NCBI RefSeq assembly: GCF_000158815.1
Contig: NZ_GG657738.1
Coordinates: forward strand, 6,274,576 to 6,338,575
Reading direction: 5' to 3'
Source: Micromonospora sp. ATCC 39149
Lineage (GTDB): Bacteria; Actinomycetota; Actinomycetes; Mycobacteriales; Micromonosporaceae
DNA length: 64,000 nt
The notes beneath the pieces were generated by a model. That model saw nothing but the letters and a program-made list of their open reading frames with translations, was not told the origin of the DNA and ran no database searches. The translations under genes were made by a program, and so were the position numbers. This document shows positions 27,353-35,409 of the stretch, piece after piece. The stretch's first letter is position 1, and every line of letters begins with the position of its first letter.

Positions 27353-28409
27353 GGCTTGCCATCCGTTCACTCCGGCCCGTGGGCCCGGCACGCAGCGTGA
27401 GTGCCACGTCCTCGATGAGGTCCTCCTGCCCGGCCACCGCTTGCAGGCGGCCCAGTTCGAAGAAGACGTCGCGCGGATCGACGCCCTCGCGGGCGGCGAC
27501 GTCCAGCACCCGGTTCTTGAAGCCGGAGAACACCCCGGCGAGACCACTCACCACGCCGATCGAATCGATGGTGGGCGGTGCGGGCATCAGCTCCCGCTCG
27601 GCGATGTCCGCCGCGTCCAGCAGTCGATAGAGGTCGATGCCGGTGTCGTAGCCCAGCCGCTCGAGCACGGGCACGAGAACTTCCAGCTGCGTGTTGCCGG
27701 CCCCCGCGCCGAACCCCCGGGCGCAAGCGTCCAGGATGGTGGCCCCTGCCTCGGCGGCGGCGATCGAGTTCGCCACCGCCATACCGAGATTGTTGTGCCC
27801 GTGGAACATCACCGGCACGTCGACGGCGGACCGGATGGCCGCGATACGCGTGGTCACATCCGCCGGCAGGTAGTAGCCGGAGGAATCGAGGATGCCCACG
27901 CCTGTCGCGCCGAACCCGACGAGCCGCGCACACTCCTCGGCCAGGCGCTCGGGATTCGCCATGTGGCTCATCAGCAGAACGCCGTGTGCATCGACGCCCG
28001 CGTCGCGCAGGAGCCCGAGGTGCCGTTCGGCCAGGTTGCCCTCGGTGCAGTGGGTGCCGATACGGACGAGGTCGACGTCGTACGAGATGGCCTGCCGGAT
28101 GTTCTCGGTCGTGCCCCAGCCCGGCAGCATGAACACACCGAGCTTGCTGGTCGTCAACGCCTCCCGGACCACCGACAGCATCGCCTCGTCGCTGAGGAGG
28201 GCTCGGCCGGCCTGCAGGGACGAGGCGCCCAGGCCGTTGCCGTGCCCCACCTCGACGACGGGTATCCCGGCGGCGTCCGCGGCCTTAGCGTACGCGCGAA
28301 GTTGCTCCCGCCCGAGCTGGTGGCGGACGGCGTGGTGTCCGTCGCGCAACGTCGGGTCGTGGATCAGGATCGGTTGTCTGGGCGAACTCTCCGTGGCTTG
28401 CTGGCTCAT
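27345..28409 (-). CDS. 4-hydroxy-2-oxovalerate aldolase (MhpE/DmpG/NikB type)
   Basis: 354 aa. The start of the barrel, HDPTLRDGHHAVRHQ, matches the DmpG/MhpE metal and pyruvate site; MFHGHNNLGMAVANS supplies the two metal-binding His residues; the C-terminal extension that contacts the dehydrogenase is present. Known reaction: pyruvate plus an aldehyde to a 4-hydroxy-2-oxo acid, reversibly. Next to an acylating aldehyde dehydrogenase and without the ring-cleavage genes of a catabolic meta-pathway, the condensation direction is more likely here, as for NikB in nikkomycin. ATG 28409 overlaps the upstream stop. Confidence 0.92.
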   Translation of the reverse strand: MSQQATESSPRQPILIHDPTLRDGHHAVRHQLGREQLRAYAKAADAAGIPVVEVGHGNGLGASSLQAGRALLSDEAMLSVVREALTTSKLGVFMLPGWGTTENIRQAISYDVDLVRIGTHCTEGNLAERHLGLLRDAGVDAHGVLLMSHMANPERLAEECARLVGFGATGVGILDSSGYYLPADVTTRIAAIRSAVDVPVMFHGHNNLGMAVANSIAAAEAGATILDACARGFGAGAGNTQLEVLVPVLERLGYDTGIDLYRLLDAADIAERELMPAPPTIDSIGVVSGLAGVFSGFKNRVLDVAAREGVDPRDVFFELGRLQAVAGQEDLIEDVALTLRAGPTGRSERMASHV

Positions 28410-29302
28410 GACACCACCTCCATGACCTCGATCGATCGGCGTTCCACCGCACAACGCTCAGCGACCCGTATCGCTGCGGAGTTGATGATGTCGAGGTTGC
28501 CCGCGTAGGCGGGTATCTGGTCGCCTGCGGAGGTCACCTCCACGGCGATGAACGCCTTGCTGTCGTTCACGATGCAGCTCGTCACGGTGTAGCCGGTGGC
28601 GAAGGCACGGACGTCGGCGGCGGCGGCCGCCACGAGCGGGTGCACCGAATCGTGTGTCAGCCCCTCGCCGACCAGGGACATGGCCACCCTGAAGGTCGCC
28701 GGAGGACGAGCCGGGCTGATGTTGAGGATTGCCTTCACGTCCCCGACGCCGGTGAACTCGCGGAGCGCGTCCTGAGTGGTTTCCACGTACTCATCGAGGT
28801 TCAACCTGGTCCCGCGGCCGACGCTGAGCGTCGCGGCGGTCGCGACCACCTCCACGTAGTCGATCCGGTGGGCTCGTGCGATCGCCCGTACGATCGGCAC
28901 CGACGCCTGCCCGCCGCAGCTCACCATGTTGAGGTCGCGGTGAGCGGCGACGTCCGCGCCGTTCACGGTGGGGACGACCATGCGCCCGATCCGGCTGGGC
29001 GTCAGGTCGACCAGCAGCGTGCCGAGCGGCGCCAGCGCGGCGGCGTGTTCGGCGTGCGAGCCGGCGTTGGTGGCGTCGAAGACCACGTCGAGCGGTTCGT
29101 CGAGGTCGGCCAGTGAAGGTAGGCCCCGGCTCGCGACCGGCAGCCCCAGCCGAGCGGCCTGCTTGAGGCCCGGGCTTTCGGCCGTCCGGCCGGCGATGAG
29201 GTGCAGGTCCAGTACGGGGGACCGCTCGACTTTCATCGCCAGGTCGACGCCGATGAGCCCGGCGCCGAGCACCCCAACTGACAGCCGTCGTTCTGAGTTC
29301 AT
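28406..29302 (-). CDS. acylating acetaldehyde dehydrogenase (MhpF/DmpF/NikA type)
   Basis: 298 aa. N-terminal NAD site GVLGAGLIGVDLAMKV near residue 9 and the acyl-enzyme cysteine in NMVSCGGQASVP near residue 125. Family members interconvert acyl-CoA and aldehyde and channel the aldehyde to the paired aldolase, whose gene follows with an ATGA overlap. In nikkomycin NikA makes an aryl aldehyde for NikB. Here the acyl donor could be acetyl-CoA, propionyl thioester from the LnmK-like step, or an acid activated by the ligase at 37550-39001. ATG 29302 is chosen by family length; an in-frame ATG at 29341 has a better ribosome site further upstream. Confidence 0.92.
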   Translation of the reverse strand: MNSERRLSVGVLGAGLIGVDLAMKVERSPVLDLHLIAGRTAESPGLKQAARLGLPVASRGLPSLADLDEPLDVVFDATNAGSHAEHAAALAPLGTLLVDLTPSRIGRMVVPTVNGADVAAHRDLNMVSCGGQASVPIVRAIARAHRIDYVEVVATAATLSVGRGTRLNLDEYVETTQDALREFTGVGDVKAILNISPARPPATFRVAMSLVGEGLTHDSVHPLVAAAAADVRAFATGYTVTSCIVNDSKAFIAVEVTSAGDQIPAYAGNLDIINSAAIRVAERCAVERRSIEVMEVVS

Positions 29303-29333
29303 CGAGGGGATCGCCTTCCTACCCGGGTCGTGA

Positions 29334-30149
29334 CTACGCATTTGCCACTTGCAGAGTGACCGTGCCCAGATGATCGAATTCGGCGGTGTAGGTGTCACCG
29401 GGGCTCAACGGGACCGCGGCGTGCAGGGCACCGGTCATGATCAGCTGCCCGGCCTCCAGCGTGACGCCGCTCTCGCCCAGCAGGTTCGCCAGCAACGCCA
29501 CCACCGCCACCGGGTCGCCCAGCGCGTCGGCGCCGCGGCCGGACGCGACCAGCTCCCCGTTGCGGCGGAAGGCCATTCGCACGAGCCGGTAGTCCAGCTC
29601 CGCGCGGGCCGGGATCGAGCGTCCCAGCACGGCTGCGCCGTTCGAGGCGAGGTCGGCGATCGTGTCGCCCAGCCGGATGCGCCAATCCGTGATCCGGGAG
29701 TCGACGATCTCGAGACCGGCGATGACCTCTCCGATCGCCGCGTGGGCCTGCTCCACAGTGACGCCAGGACCGGTCAACGGGCTTGCCAGACGAAAGACGA
29801 TCTCGGCTTCCACCTTCGGCGAGATGAACTCGCCACGAGCGAAGCACGTACCGTCCGTGCGGACGGTCGAGGCGAACACCGGCCCGTAGTCCGGGGCGTG
29901 GACCCCGAACATCTCCTGCATCGAGGCGGAGGTGAGCCCTGCCTTGTAGCCGATCACACGCTCGCCGTCGGCGATCAGCAATTCGGTCAGCCTACGCTGG
30001 ACGGCGTATCCGCCCGCCGCGTCGAGCGTGGGGCAGGCGTCGGTGAACGGAGCGATCGGTACGCGTTTCCTCCGCGCCTCGTACAGGGCCATGGCCATGC
30101 GCTCGGCGTCGTGCTCCGCTAGGGCCGGTGATCCGCCGCTGCGGCTCAT
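29334..30149 (-). CDS. 2-keto-4-pentenoate hydratase / oxalocrotonate decarboxylase family (MhpD)
   Basis: 271 aa. Fumarylacetoacetase-like fold with the metal-binding SPKVEAEIVF near residue 120, VIGYKAGLTS near 70 and ITDWRI near 165, as in MhpD. In catabolism MhpD hydrates 2-hydroxypenta-2,4-dienoate to 4-hydroxy-2-oxovalerate. In this operon it could run in reverse and dehydrate the aldol product to a 2-oxo-enoate, or hydrate or decarboxylate a related compound. It overlaps the methyltransferase stop by ATGA and lies 31 nt before the dehydrogenase start. Family sure, direction of reaction inferred. Confidence 0.87.
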   Translation of the reverse strand: MSRSGGSPALAEHDAERMAMALYEARRKRVPIAPFTDACPTLDAAGGYAVQRRLTELLIADGERVIGYKAGLTSASMQEMFGVHAPDYGPVFASTVRTDGTCFARGEFISPKVEAEIVFRLASPLTGPGVTVEQAHAAIGEVIAGLEIVDSRITDWRIRLGDTIADLASNGAAVLGRSIPARAELDYRLVRMAFRRNGELVASGRGADALGDPVAVVALLANLLGESGVTLEAGQLIMTGALHAAVPLSPGDTYTAEFDHLGTVTLQVANA

Positions 30150-31132
30150 CGCGTGGCCACGAAGAGGCGGCTGCCGGGCATCCGCAGGGGGGTGCTGGTC
30201 ACGTCGGAGAAACCGGCCTGCCGGAAGAGTTCGCACCACTGGTTCTCGGCCGGCAGCCGTACGCCCATGGAGCTCTCATGGAGATAGCTGAACAGGGCGC
30301 TGAAGGCGCGCTCGCCCGGAGTGTCCACATACGGCACCGCGTCGGTGATCACCAGGCAGCCGCCGTCGGCGAGGTGCTCGCGGCACGCCCGCAGGACACC
30401 CGCGAAGACCTCGGGAGTCTGGGCGACGTCGTGCATGACGAAGCCGGCGTGGACGATGTCCGCGCCGTCGAGTGGACCGGGGTCGTCGACGAGCGTTTCG
30501 ACGGACCGGTTGACCACCGTGAGCCGGTCGCCCACCTGGGCGCGGCGACCGGCGCGTTCGGCCTCCTCACACGCCCCCGAGCTGAGGTCCAGGGCCACGC
30601 CGGTGCTGGTGGGCAGCTCGGTCAGGAGCCGGATCAGAAGCGCGCCCGCGCCGGCGCCGAGATCGACGATGCGCCGGGGCTTGCGGTTGATGATCTCGGA
30701 CAACACACCGGGGTAGAAGCCGTGCGAGCCGATCCAGCGGGACGAGACCGCCACGCGTCGGCCGTCGCGCTGGTGTTGCCGGCCGGCCGCTTCCGGTTCG
30801 CGCAGGAATCGCTCGGCGTGATCGATGTACGGACGGTTCGCATTGAGCGACCAGGACAGGTAACCCGCCTCGTACCGCCGGTCCGCGAGGTCCGCGCAGG
30901 GCGCGAACGGCCCGGTCTCGGCGTCGCGCTCCAGCAGCCCGGCGGCGACCATGGCGTGCAGGAAGGGCAGGGTGCGAGCTTCGGCAACGCCGGCCGCGGT
31001 CGTTGCCTCGGCCAGCGTGAACGGCGTCCCACGATCGAGAAGCGGCGAAAGACCCAGATTCTCGGCGATCTCCAGAAGAGTGGCATTCGCAGCAAGATCC
31101 GCAGCGATTTCACTGACGTCAGAACTGATCAC
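30146..31132 (-). CDS. SAM-dependent methyltransferase, O-MT/2-oxo acid C-MT fold
   Basis: 328 aa. An N-terminal winged-helix dimerisation domain (residues 1-90) precedes a Rossmann SAM site RRIVDLGAGAGALLIRLL near 165-182. The acceptor region has GFVMHDV (His near 245) and YLHESSMG (His near 290). The general layout is that of acetylserotonin-type methyltransferases, a fold also used by MppJ, which C-methylates a 2-oxo acid and binds iron through two His residues. Given the 2-oxo acid chemistry next to it, beta-C-methylation of the 2-oxo acid is an attractive idea, but O- or N-methylation is equally compatible with sequence. GTG 31132 overlaps the stop of the upstream truncated ORF. Confidence 0.8.
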   Translation of the reverse strand: MISSDVSEIAADLAANATLLEIAENLGLSPLLDRGTPFTLAEATTAAGVAEARTLPFLHAMVAAGLLERDAETGPFAPCADLADRRYEAGYLSWSLNANRPYIDHAERFLREPEAAGRQHQRDGRRVAVSSRWIGSHGFYPGVLSEIINRKPRRIVDLGAGAGALLIRLLTELPTSTGVALDLSSGACEEAERAGRRAQVGDRLTVVNRSVETLVDDPGPLDGADIVHAGFVMHDVAQTPEVFAGVLRACREHLADGGCLVITDAVPYVDTPGERAFSALFSYLHESSMGVRLPAENQWCELFRQAGFSDVTSTPLRMPGSRLFVATR

Positions 31133-31389
31133 TTATTCACCCACGTCCCGCCGATTCGGCGATTGTTCGGTATCGACCCTTGCTTTTCCGGTTCGCGTCC
31201 GTTGAGGCAGGAGGCCGGCGATGCCGCAGGGGGTGTCGAGCCTCGAAGCTCCGGTCCGCTCACGTGTTCGGAGAACTCGACCACGCCGATCGTCGCGTCC
31301 GGCTTGTCGTGGCGAATTATCGTCGCTGGTGCATCGCGCACGGCCGGATGCCCTGCCAAAGTGGATGCGAGCTCTGCCAGGTCATCCAT
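31129..31389 (-). pseudogene. truncated copy of the A-subdomain/PCP gene 5' end
   Basis: 86 codons from ATG 31389. The first 48 residues (DDLAELASTLAGHPAVRDA, later ATIGVVEFSEHVSGPELRG) align with residues 2-50 of the protein at 40957-41490, and the promoter-proximal DNA matches as well. After PELRG the similarity stops and about 36 unrelated residues lead to a TGA overlapping the methyltransferase GTG. The carrier domain is lost, so the original function is gone. The ORF may still serve as a leader that couples translation of the precursor operon, since it keeps its ribosome site (AAGGAACGG). Confidence 0.8.
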
Positions 31390-31560
31390 CAACCGTTCCT
31401 TCCGCAACGGCGGCTATCCGCGTTTTCGGCAAGGATCTACAACGGTTGTCAATGTGCCACGGGAAACGCGACCGACTGCAGAGAAGAATCGGCAGACATA
31501 CGGGAAGACGTCGACTGTCGTTGCTTCCTGTCGCCTGCCGTTCGTCGATCGTGTCGCGGG
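31240..31560 (-). repeat. inverted duplicate (copy 1) of promoter plus 5' end of the A-PCP gene
   Basis: Read on the - strand, this stretch matches the + strand at about 40800-41110. Shared landmarks include CCGTGGCACATTG in the leader, CTGCCGAT followed by CTTCTCTGC, GCCGCCGTT shortly before the ribosome site, and the A/GGGTTG-ATG start context. The two copies are about 9.5 kb apart in opposite orientation. The region presumably carries a promoter, now driving the precursor operon. Confidence 0.8.
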
Positions 31561-31673
31561 CACGGCGGCCGGCCGGCTATCGGGCGGTGGGCGCGGACAC
31601 CGCCGCCACCGGGTCGGCTGCCGTCTGAGCCGGCCCGTTCGGCGTACCAGGGCAGGAGGACCGGCGGTGCGCG

Positions 31674-31736
31674 ACGATAGCGAGTCGATGGTCCGCTATC
31701 GTCCTGCGCCGGCGGCTGACAGCGAGTCGACAGCGA
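31674..31736. promoter_or_regulatory. operator-like repeats upstream of the luxR pair
   Basis: Two structures stand out. ACGATAGCG (31674-31682) and CGCTATCGT (31694-31702) are a perfect inverted repeat with an 11-nt spacer. GACAGCGA occurs twice (31718-31725 and 31729-31736) with an 11-bp period, one helical turn, as in binding sites of SARP regulators. The related decayed copy near 24.62 kb still shows ACAGTG twice with an 11-bp period. A SARP gene lies in the cluster (42071-45052), so it may act here. Confidence 0.5.
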
Positions 31737-31817
31737 CCAGTTAGCTCGTCGCGGAACCATACGCCCAGGACATTCCGACGCCACGCCACGCCACGGCGCG
31801 GCGACGAAGGAGGCGTG

Positions 31818-32420
31818 ATGGGCGAACCGATGTGGGTCAACGTCGTGGCGACCGACCCCGTGCTGGAGGCGGGCGTGACGAGCGCGATGCTCGGGTGCCC
31901 GGACATCGCCGTGGTGACGACGCGGGAGAGGGCCGTGGTCACGGTCCTGGTGGTCGACCATCTGGGCCAGGACGCGCTGGATTCGGTGCGGGCAGTCCGT
32001 GCCGGGGCGGACCGGCCCGAGGTGGTGCTCGTAGTGCCCGAGGTGGAACCGGCTGACGCGCTGCGGGCCATCGCGGCCGGTGCGCGCGGCCTGCTCCGGC
32101 GCCGGGAGGCGACCGCGGACCGGCTCACCCGCACCGTGCTGGCCGCCGGTGCGGGGGACTGTACGGTCTCGCCGGACATGCTCGACCGGTTGCTCGCCGC
32201 GCCGGCCGTTCCCGCCGGCACCCTCGCGTCGAACATCAGCGACCGCGAGCGCGCGGTACTGCGGCTGCTCGCCGACGGGCGGGAGACCGGCGAGATCGCG
32301 CAGGAGCTGTGCTACTCGACGCGCACCGTGACGAGTGTCGTGCACGACATCACGCGGCGGTTCCGGCTGCGCAACCGGGCCCACGCGGTGGCCTTCGCCC
32401 TGCGGGCCGGGATGCTGTGA
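31818..32420 (+). CDS. LuxR/NarL-type transcriptional regulator
   Basis: 200 aa. A C-terminal LuxR helix-turn-helix (SDRERAVLRLLADGRETGE, then YSTRTVTSVVHDITRRF) is preceded by a receiver-like domain (residues 5-120) in which VLVVDHLGQD replaces the usual phosphorylation-site context; the acidic pocket is poorly conserved. It is probably an atypical, phosphorylation-independent response regulator. ATG 31818 follows GAAGGAGG; a GTG at 31815 is an alternative. It overlaps or nearly abuts a paralogue and the pair is duplicated in decayed form at 24.7 kb. Likely a cluster-situated regulator. Confidence 0.85.
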   Translation: MGEPMWVNVVATDPVLEAGVTSAMLGCPDIAVVTTRERAVVTVLVVDHLGQDALDSVRAVRAGADRPEVVLVVPEVEPADALRAIAAGARGLLRRREATADRLTRTVLAAGAGDCTVSPDMLDRLLAAPAVPAGTLASNISDRERAVLRLLADGRETGEIAQELCYSTRTVTSVVHDITRRFRLRNRAHAVAFALRAGML

Positions 32421-32440
32421 ACGGCGAACAGGGGAAGAGC

Positions 32441-33055
32441 ATGACGGCACCGACCGCGCATGTGGTGGCCCCGGACGCGACCATCCGGGCCGAGGTGCTG
32501 GCCGCGCTGCGGCAGGCCGGTATCACGTCGGTGCCCGAGCCGGACGGATCACCGGACACCGTCATCGTCACAGCGGTCGCTACGGTGAGTGAGGCGCTGG
32601 TGGCGTGCCCGCCGCAGCCGCGGTCCGCGCCACAGGGGACGCTGGTGATCGCGGACCGCTTCTCGCCGGCGGACGTGGTACGCGTACTGCGTTCGGGGAC
32701 TCTGGTGATGCTCCGGTTCGCCGACGCCACACCGAGCCGATTGGCCGCCGCGTTGCAGGCGGCCCGGGACGGGGAGGTTCGGTTGCCGCACGAGGTGCTG
32801 GTCGGGGTGCTCGGTGGCGCCGGTACACCGGACCCGGCCGGAACGTCCCGGGCGGCCGGCCGGTCACCGCTGACGCCCCGGCAGACGAGGGTGCTCGCGT
32901 TGATGGCCGAGGGCCAGGACAACGCGATGATCGCCCGGTCGCTGCTGTGTTCCAACCACACGGTGAAGAACGTCATCTACGACATGATGGCGCGGTTGCA
33001 GGTTCGCAATCGCGCCCACGCCGTGGCCTGCGGGGTAGAGGCCGGGTTGATCTGA
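32441..33055 (+). CDS. second LuxR-type regulator
   Basis: 204 aa. The C-terminal LuxR HTH is clear: LTPRQTRVLALMAEGQDNAM and CSNHTVKNVIYDMMARL, ending RNRAHAVACGVEAGLI. The N-terminal region (TAHVVAPDATIRAEVLAALR) has a receiver-like layout but no obvious phospho-acceptor Asp at the end of strand 3. It is paralogous to the preceding gene. ATG 32441 follows GGGGAAG; alternatively a GTG at 32417 overlaps the previous stop. A strong terminator follows. Confidence 0.82.
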   Translation: MTAPTAHVVAPDATIRAEVLAALRQAGITSVPEPDGSPDTVIVTAVATVSEALVACPPQPRSAPQGTLVIADRFSPADVVRVLRSGTLVMLRFADATPSRLAAALQAARDGEVRLPHEVLVGVLGGAGTPDPAGTSRAAGRSPLTPRQTRVLALMAEGQDNAMIARSLLCSNHTVKNVIYDMMARLQVRNRAHAVACGVEAGLI

Positions 33056-33065
33056 GTCTGTCGGT

Positions 33066-33095
33066 CCGCGGCTTCACGCTGGCGTGAAGCCGCGG
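33066..33095. terminator. 12-bp hairpin after the luxR pair
   Basis: CCGCGGCTTCAC (33066-33077) and GTGAAGCCGCGG (33084-33095) form a perfect 12-bp stem with a 6-nt loop, 11 nt after the stop of the second luxR gene and before the convergent thioesterase gene. Likely bidirectional terminator. Confidence 0.75.
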
Positions 33096-33229
33096 CGGAC
33101 TTGGGCTGGAGTGAGTCGCTCGGGTGCGGTCGGTCGTTCCCATGGTCTGGCCGTAGGACACGGTCGGCACGGATCCGCCCGATCAGCGTCACGAGCGGTC
33201 TCGAAAGCCGTGGCGTCGGCCGGCCGGTG

Positions 33230-34018
33230 TCACCACTCGGCCGGCCGACGGATGTCACCGGCCGGCGCCGGCGCTCGGTCGCCGATGACCCGCAACAGGT
33301 CAGCCGGCTCGGTCGCATAGCTCAACCCAGATCCGGGCAACTGCACCAGATCGGTGTCCCCGTACGCCGACCAGCCGGCCAGTGCCTCCAGTTCGATGCC
33401 TTGGTCCAGCCACCGAATCGCGGTCAGCGGGCAGCGCAGCGGTACCGGGCGGGGCATCCGATAGGCCCGCAACGCGGCCAGTTCGGCCCGGAGCGCCCGC
33501 ACGCCCGTCGCAACGATCGATGGCAGCGGGATGCCGCCCATGGCCACCGCGGTCGCCAGCGCACGCTCGGTCAGCTCATCGTCGGTCGGTTCGGCGTGCG
33601 CCTCGCCGGCATATCGGCTGAGATACTGGGGTGCGGGACAGCCCGATACGAACAGGCGCAGCGGTGCCGGCGCGCCCCGCCGGTCCAATTCGACCGCGAC
33701 CTGGTAGCCCAGCAGCGCGGCGCTCTCGTGGCCGAACAACGCGAAGTTCTCGACCCCTCGGCGCATGAGGTCGGCCACGAGCTCCGCGGCCCGCTCCGGC
33801 AGCCCTGAAGGCGCCGGTGTGGCTGAGGCCGCGGACCTCGTCCCCGGTGCTTCGCCGCCTGGGCCACCCGCGGCCGGCGTGCGGACAACGCACCACGGGC
33901 CGACGGTGTCGGGCCACCGATCGAACTGGAAGTCGCCGTTACCGGCGCTGGGAATGCAGATCAGCGCTGCGGTGCCGGCATGCGGGGGATCGGTGCGGTG
34001 GTCCAACCATGAGGCCAT
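33230..34018 (-). CDS. type II thioesterase-like protein with degenerate active site
   Basis: 262 aa, the usual size of TEII editing hydrolases, with the family opening (ALICIPSAGNGDFQFDRW) and PLTAIRWLDQ near residue 195. The nucleophile elbow reads FALFGHESAALLGYQ: Glu occupies the place of Ser in GHSxG, with a Ser one position later. The C-terminal GGHF that supplies the catalytic His is replaced by LPGSGLSYA. A classical Ser-His hydrolase mechanism therefore looks impossible. It may bind rather than hydrolyse carrier-bound substrates, or be a decaying gene. Its ribosome site is weak. Confidence 0.75.
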   Translation of the reverse strand: MASWLDHRTDPPHAGTAALICIPSAGNGDFQFDRWPDTVGPWCVVRTPAAGGPGGEAPGTRSAASATPAPSGLPERAAELVADLMRRGVENFALFGHESAALLGYQVAVELDRRGAPAPLRLFVSGCPAPQYLSRYAGEAHAEPTDDELTERALATAVAMGGIPLPSIVATGVRALRAELAALRAYRMPRPVPLRCPLTAIRWLDQGIELEALAGWSAYGDTDLVQLPGSGLSYATEPADLLRVIGDRAPAPAGDIRRPAEW

Positions 34019-34312
34019 GAGGAAGGTCGCCTTCGTTGACGGAGAGTAGGCAATTGTTGCTCAATCGTCGCTCCGAGCGCCTCCATGTCGCTATCGCCGA
34101 TCGGGCAAGTCCCGGTCGGCGAGGAAAGCGTCATGATGGGGAGCTGAAAACGGTCGGCGATAGTTTTGTTCCTGTCGGCGGCAGCCGGCACGAGAGCCGA
34201 AGCAGACAAGGGGTACCGAGTTGCGAGTATCAATGGTTTCCGGCCCGCGCCTGATCACCACGCCGCCCGCATCGGTGGTCGCCGCTCCCGACGACACTCC
34301 GTGGGGCTGATC

Positions 34313-34363
34313 AGCCTCTCCTGGAGAGGCTCACGGAGGGCTGCCACAGAGGTGGCCCTCCGT
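34313..34363. terminator. double hairpin downstream of the dioxygenase gene
   Basis: Two adjacent perfect stems: AGCCTCTC/GAGAGGCT (34313-34331, 3-nt loop) and ACGGAGGGC/GCCCTCCGT (34333-34363, 13-nt loop). They lie just past the dioxygenase stop on the - strand. The rest of the 34019-34379 gap shows no gene that I can support. Confidence 0.75.
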
Positions 34364-34379
34364 CGGTTTGTGCCACCTG

Positions 34380-35369
34380 TCATGACGAAACCGGCAATGG
34401 TTCGGCCATCGCTACGGCAATTTTGCGTGGTCCGGTGAACGGTTCGCGGCCGTGGGCCGAAAGCATATTGTCCACGATAAGTACGTCGCCACGTTGCCAA
34501 TCGAATCGGCGCTGGGCGGCGCGGTAACAGTCGCGCAGGTGCGCCACGATCTCGTCGGGGATCGGTCCGCCATCTCCGTAGTACGTGTTGGTGGGCAGGT
34601 CCGCCTCGTCGAACATCTCCCGTAACCCCTCACAGTCCTCCTCGGGCAGCGTGGTCACGTGGAAGAACGTGAGGTGGTTGAACCAGACGGTCTCGCCGGT
34701 CACAGGGTGCTGATGCACCGCCCGTCGGCGGGCCGTCGTACGCAGGCCGGTGCGCCCGATCCACTGAACCTCCACACCGCTGCGCGCACAGTAGCGCTCG
34801 ACCTCTGCCCGGTCGGTGGTGTTGAACGCCTGTTGCCACGGCACGCCGAAGCCCTCGGTGAAGTTGCGCACCACGGTCCAGCCGCGCCGGGTGAATTCCT
34901 CCCGCACGGCCGGGTCGATCGACCGCAGGATCCGGCGGGTGTCGGCGAGCGGAGTGGCGCCCAGCGTGTCGGGCGGGGTGATGCAGTAGAAGAACAACGT
35001 CAACGGCCAGGTCGCCTGGTACGAGTTCTCGTTGTGCAGGAAGATCTCCTCGGTCGGCGGGTAGTCCGTCGACGTGTAGACCTGGCCCTCGATGGTGCTG
35101 CGCGGTGACGACCGCTCGGCATAGGACAGCGGCGCGCCGGACACCGCCCGGACGACTCGCTCGAACCCGCTGACGTCGCCGATGTCGAAGCCGCGCAGCA
35201 GGACCGCGCCGTGGGTGCGCAGCTGCCGACGGACCGAGTCCCGGACCCCTGCGAGATGACTCGCGGCCGGTACGCCGTCGGTGGGCGCGGTCAGCACACC
35301 GGGCAGTGCCGACTCATCGGCTGACGCCGCGGGCACGAGGCGCGCGGGCGTGATCATGCTCGTGGTCAC
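34380..35369 (-). CDS. SyrP-like TauD/TfdA Fe(II)/2-oxoglutarate dioxygenase
   Basis: 329 aa. The facial triad is visible: FLHNENSY (His and Glu near residues 125-127) and the distal His in NMLSAHGREPF near 300, followed by an Arg that would bind 2-oxoglutarate. WFNHLTFFH and GVPWQQAFNT are typical of the SyrP-type group, whose members hydroxylate amino acids, often carrier-bound (SyrP: Asp in syringomycin). It ends an operon begun by the free-standing C-domain gene (40-nt gap). The GTG at 35369 follows GAAGGGAGC; the open frame extends further upstream without a ribosome site. Substrate unknown: Dab, Dap or the aliphatic residue are candidates. Confidence 0.87.
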   Translation of the reverse strand: MTTSMITPARLVPAASADESALPGVLTAPTDGVPAASHLAGVRDSVRRQLRTHGAVLLRGFDIGDVSGFERVVRAVSGAPLSYAERSSPRSTIEGQVYTSTDYPPTEEIFLHNENSYQATWPLTLFFYCITPPDTLGATPLADTRRILRSIDPAVREEFTRRGWTVVRNFTEGFGVPWQQAFNTTDRAEVERYCARSGVEVQWIGRTGLRTTARRRAVHQHPVTGETVWFNHLTFFHVTTLPEEDCEGLREMFDEADLPTNTYYGDGGPIPDEIVAHLRDCYRAAQRRFDWQRGDVLIVDNMLSAHGREPFTGPRKIAVAMAEPLPVSS

Positions 35370-35409
35370 CCGTCGGCTCCCTTCGTTGAATCTGTTGGGC
35401 GGATGGGGA

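Noticed and set aside
27345..30149. Aromatic meta-cleavage catabolic operon
   Set aside because: Hydratase, dehydrogenase and aldolase are present, but no ring-cleavage dioxygenase or semialdehyde hydrolase/dehydrogenase. An ACP, aminotransferase and LnmK-like gene are embedded instead.
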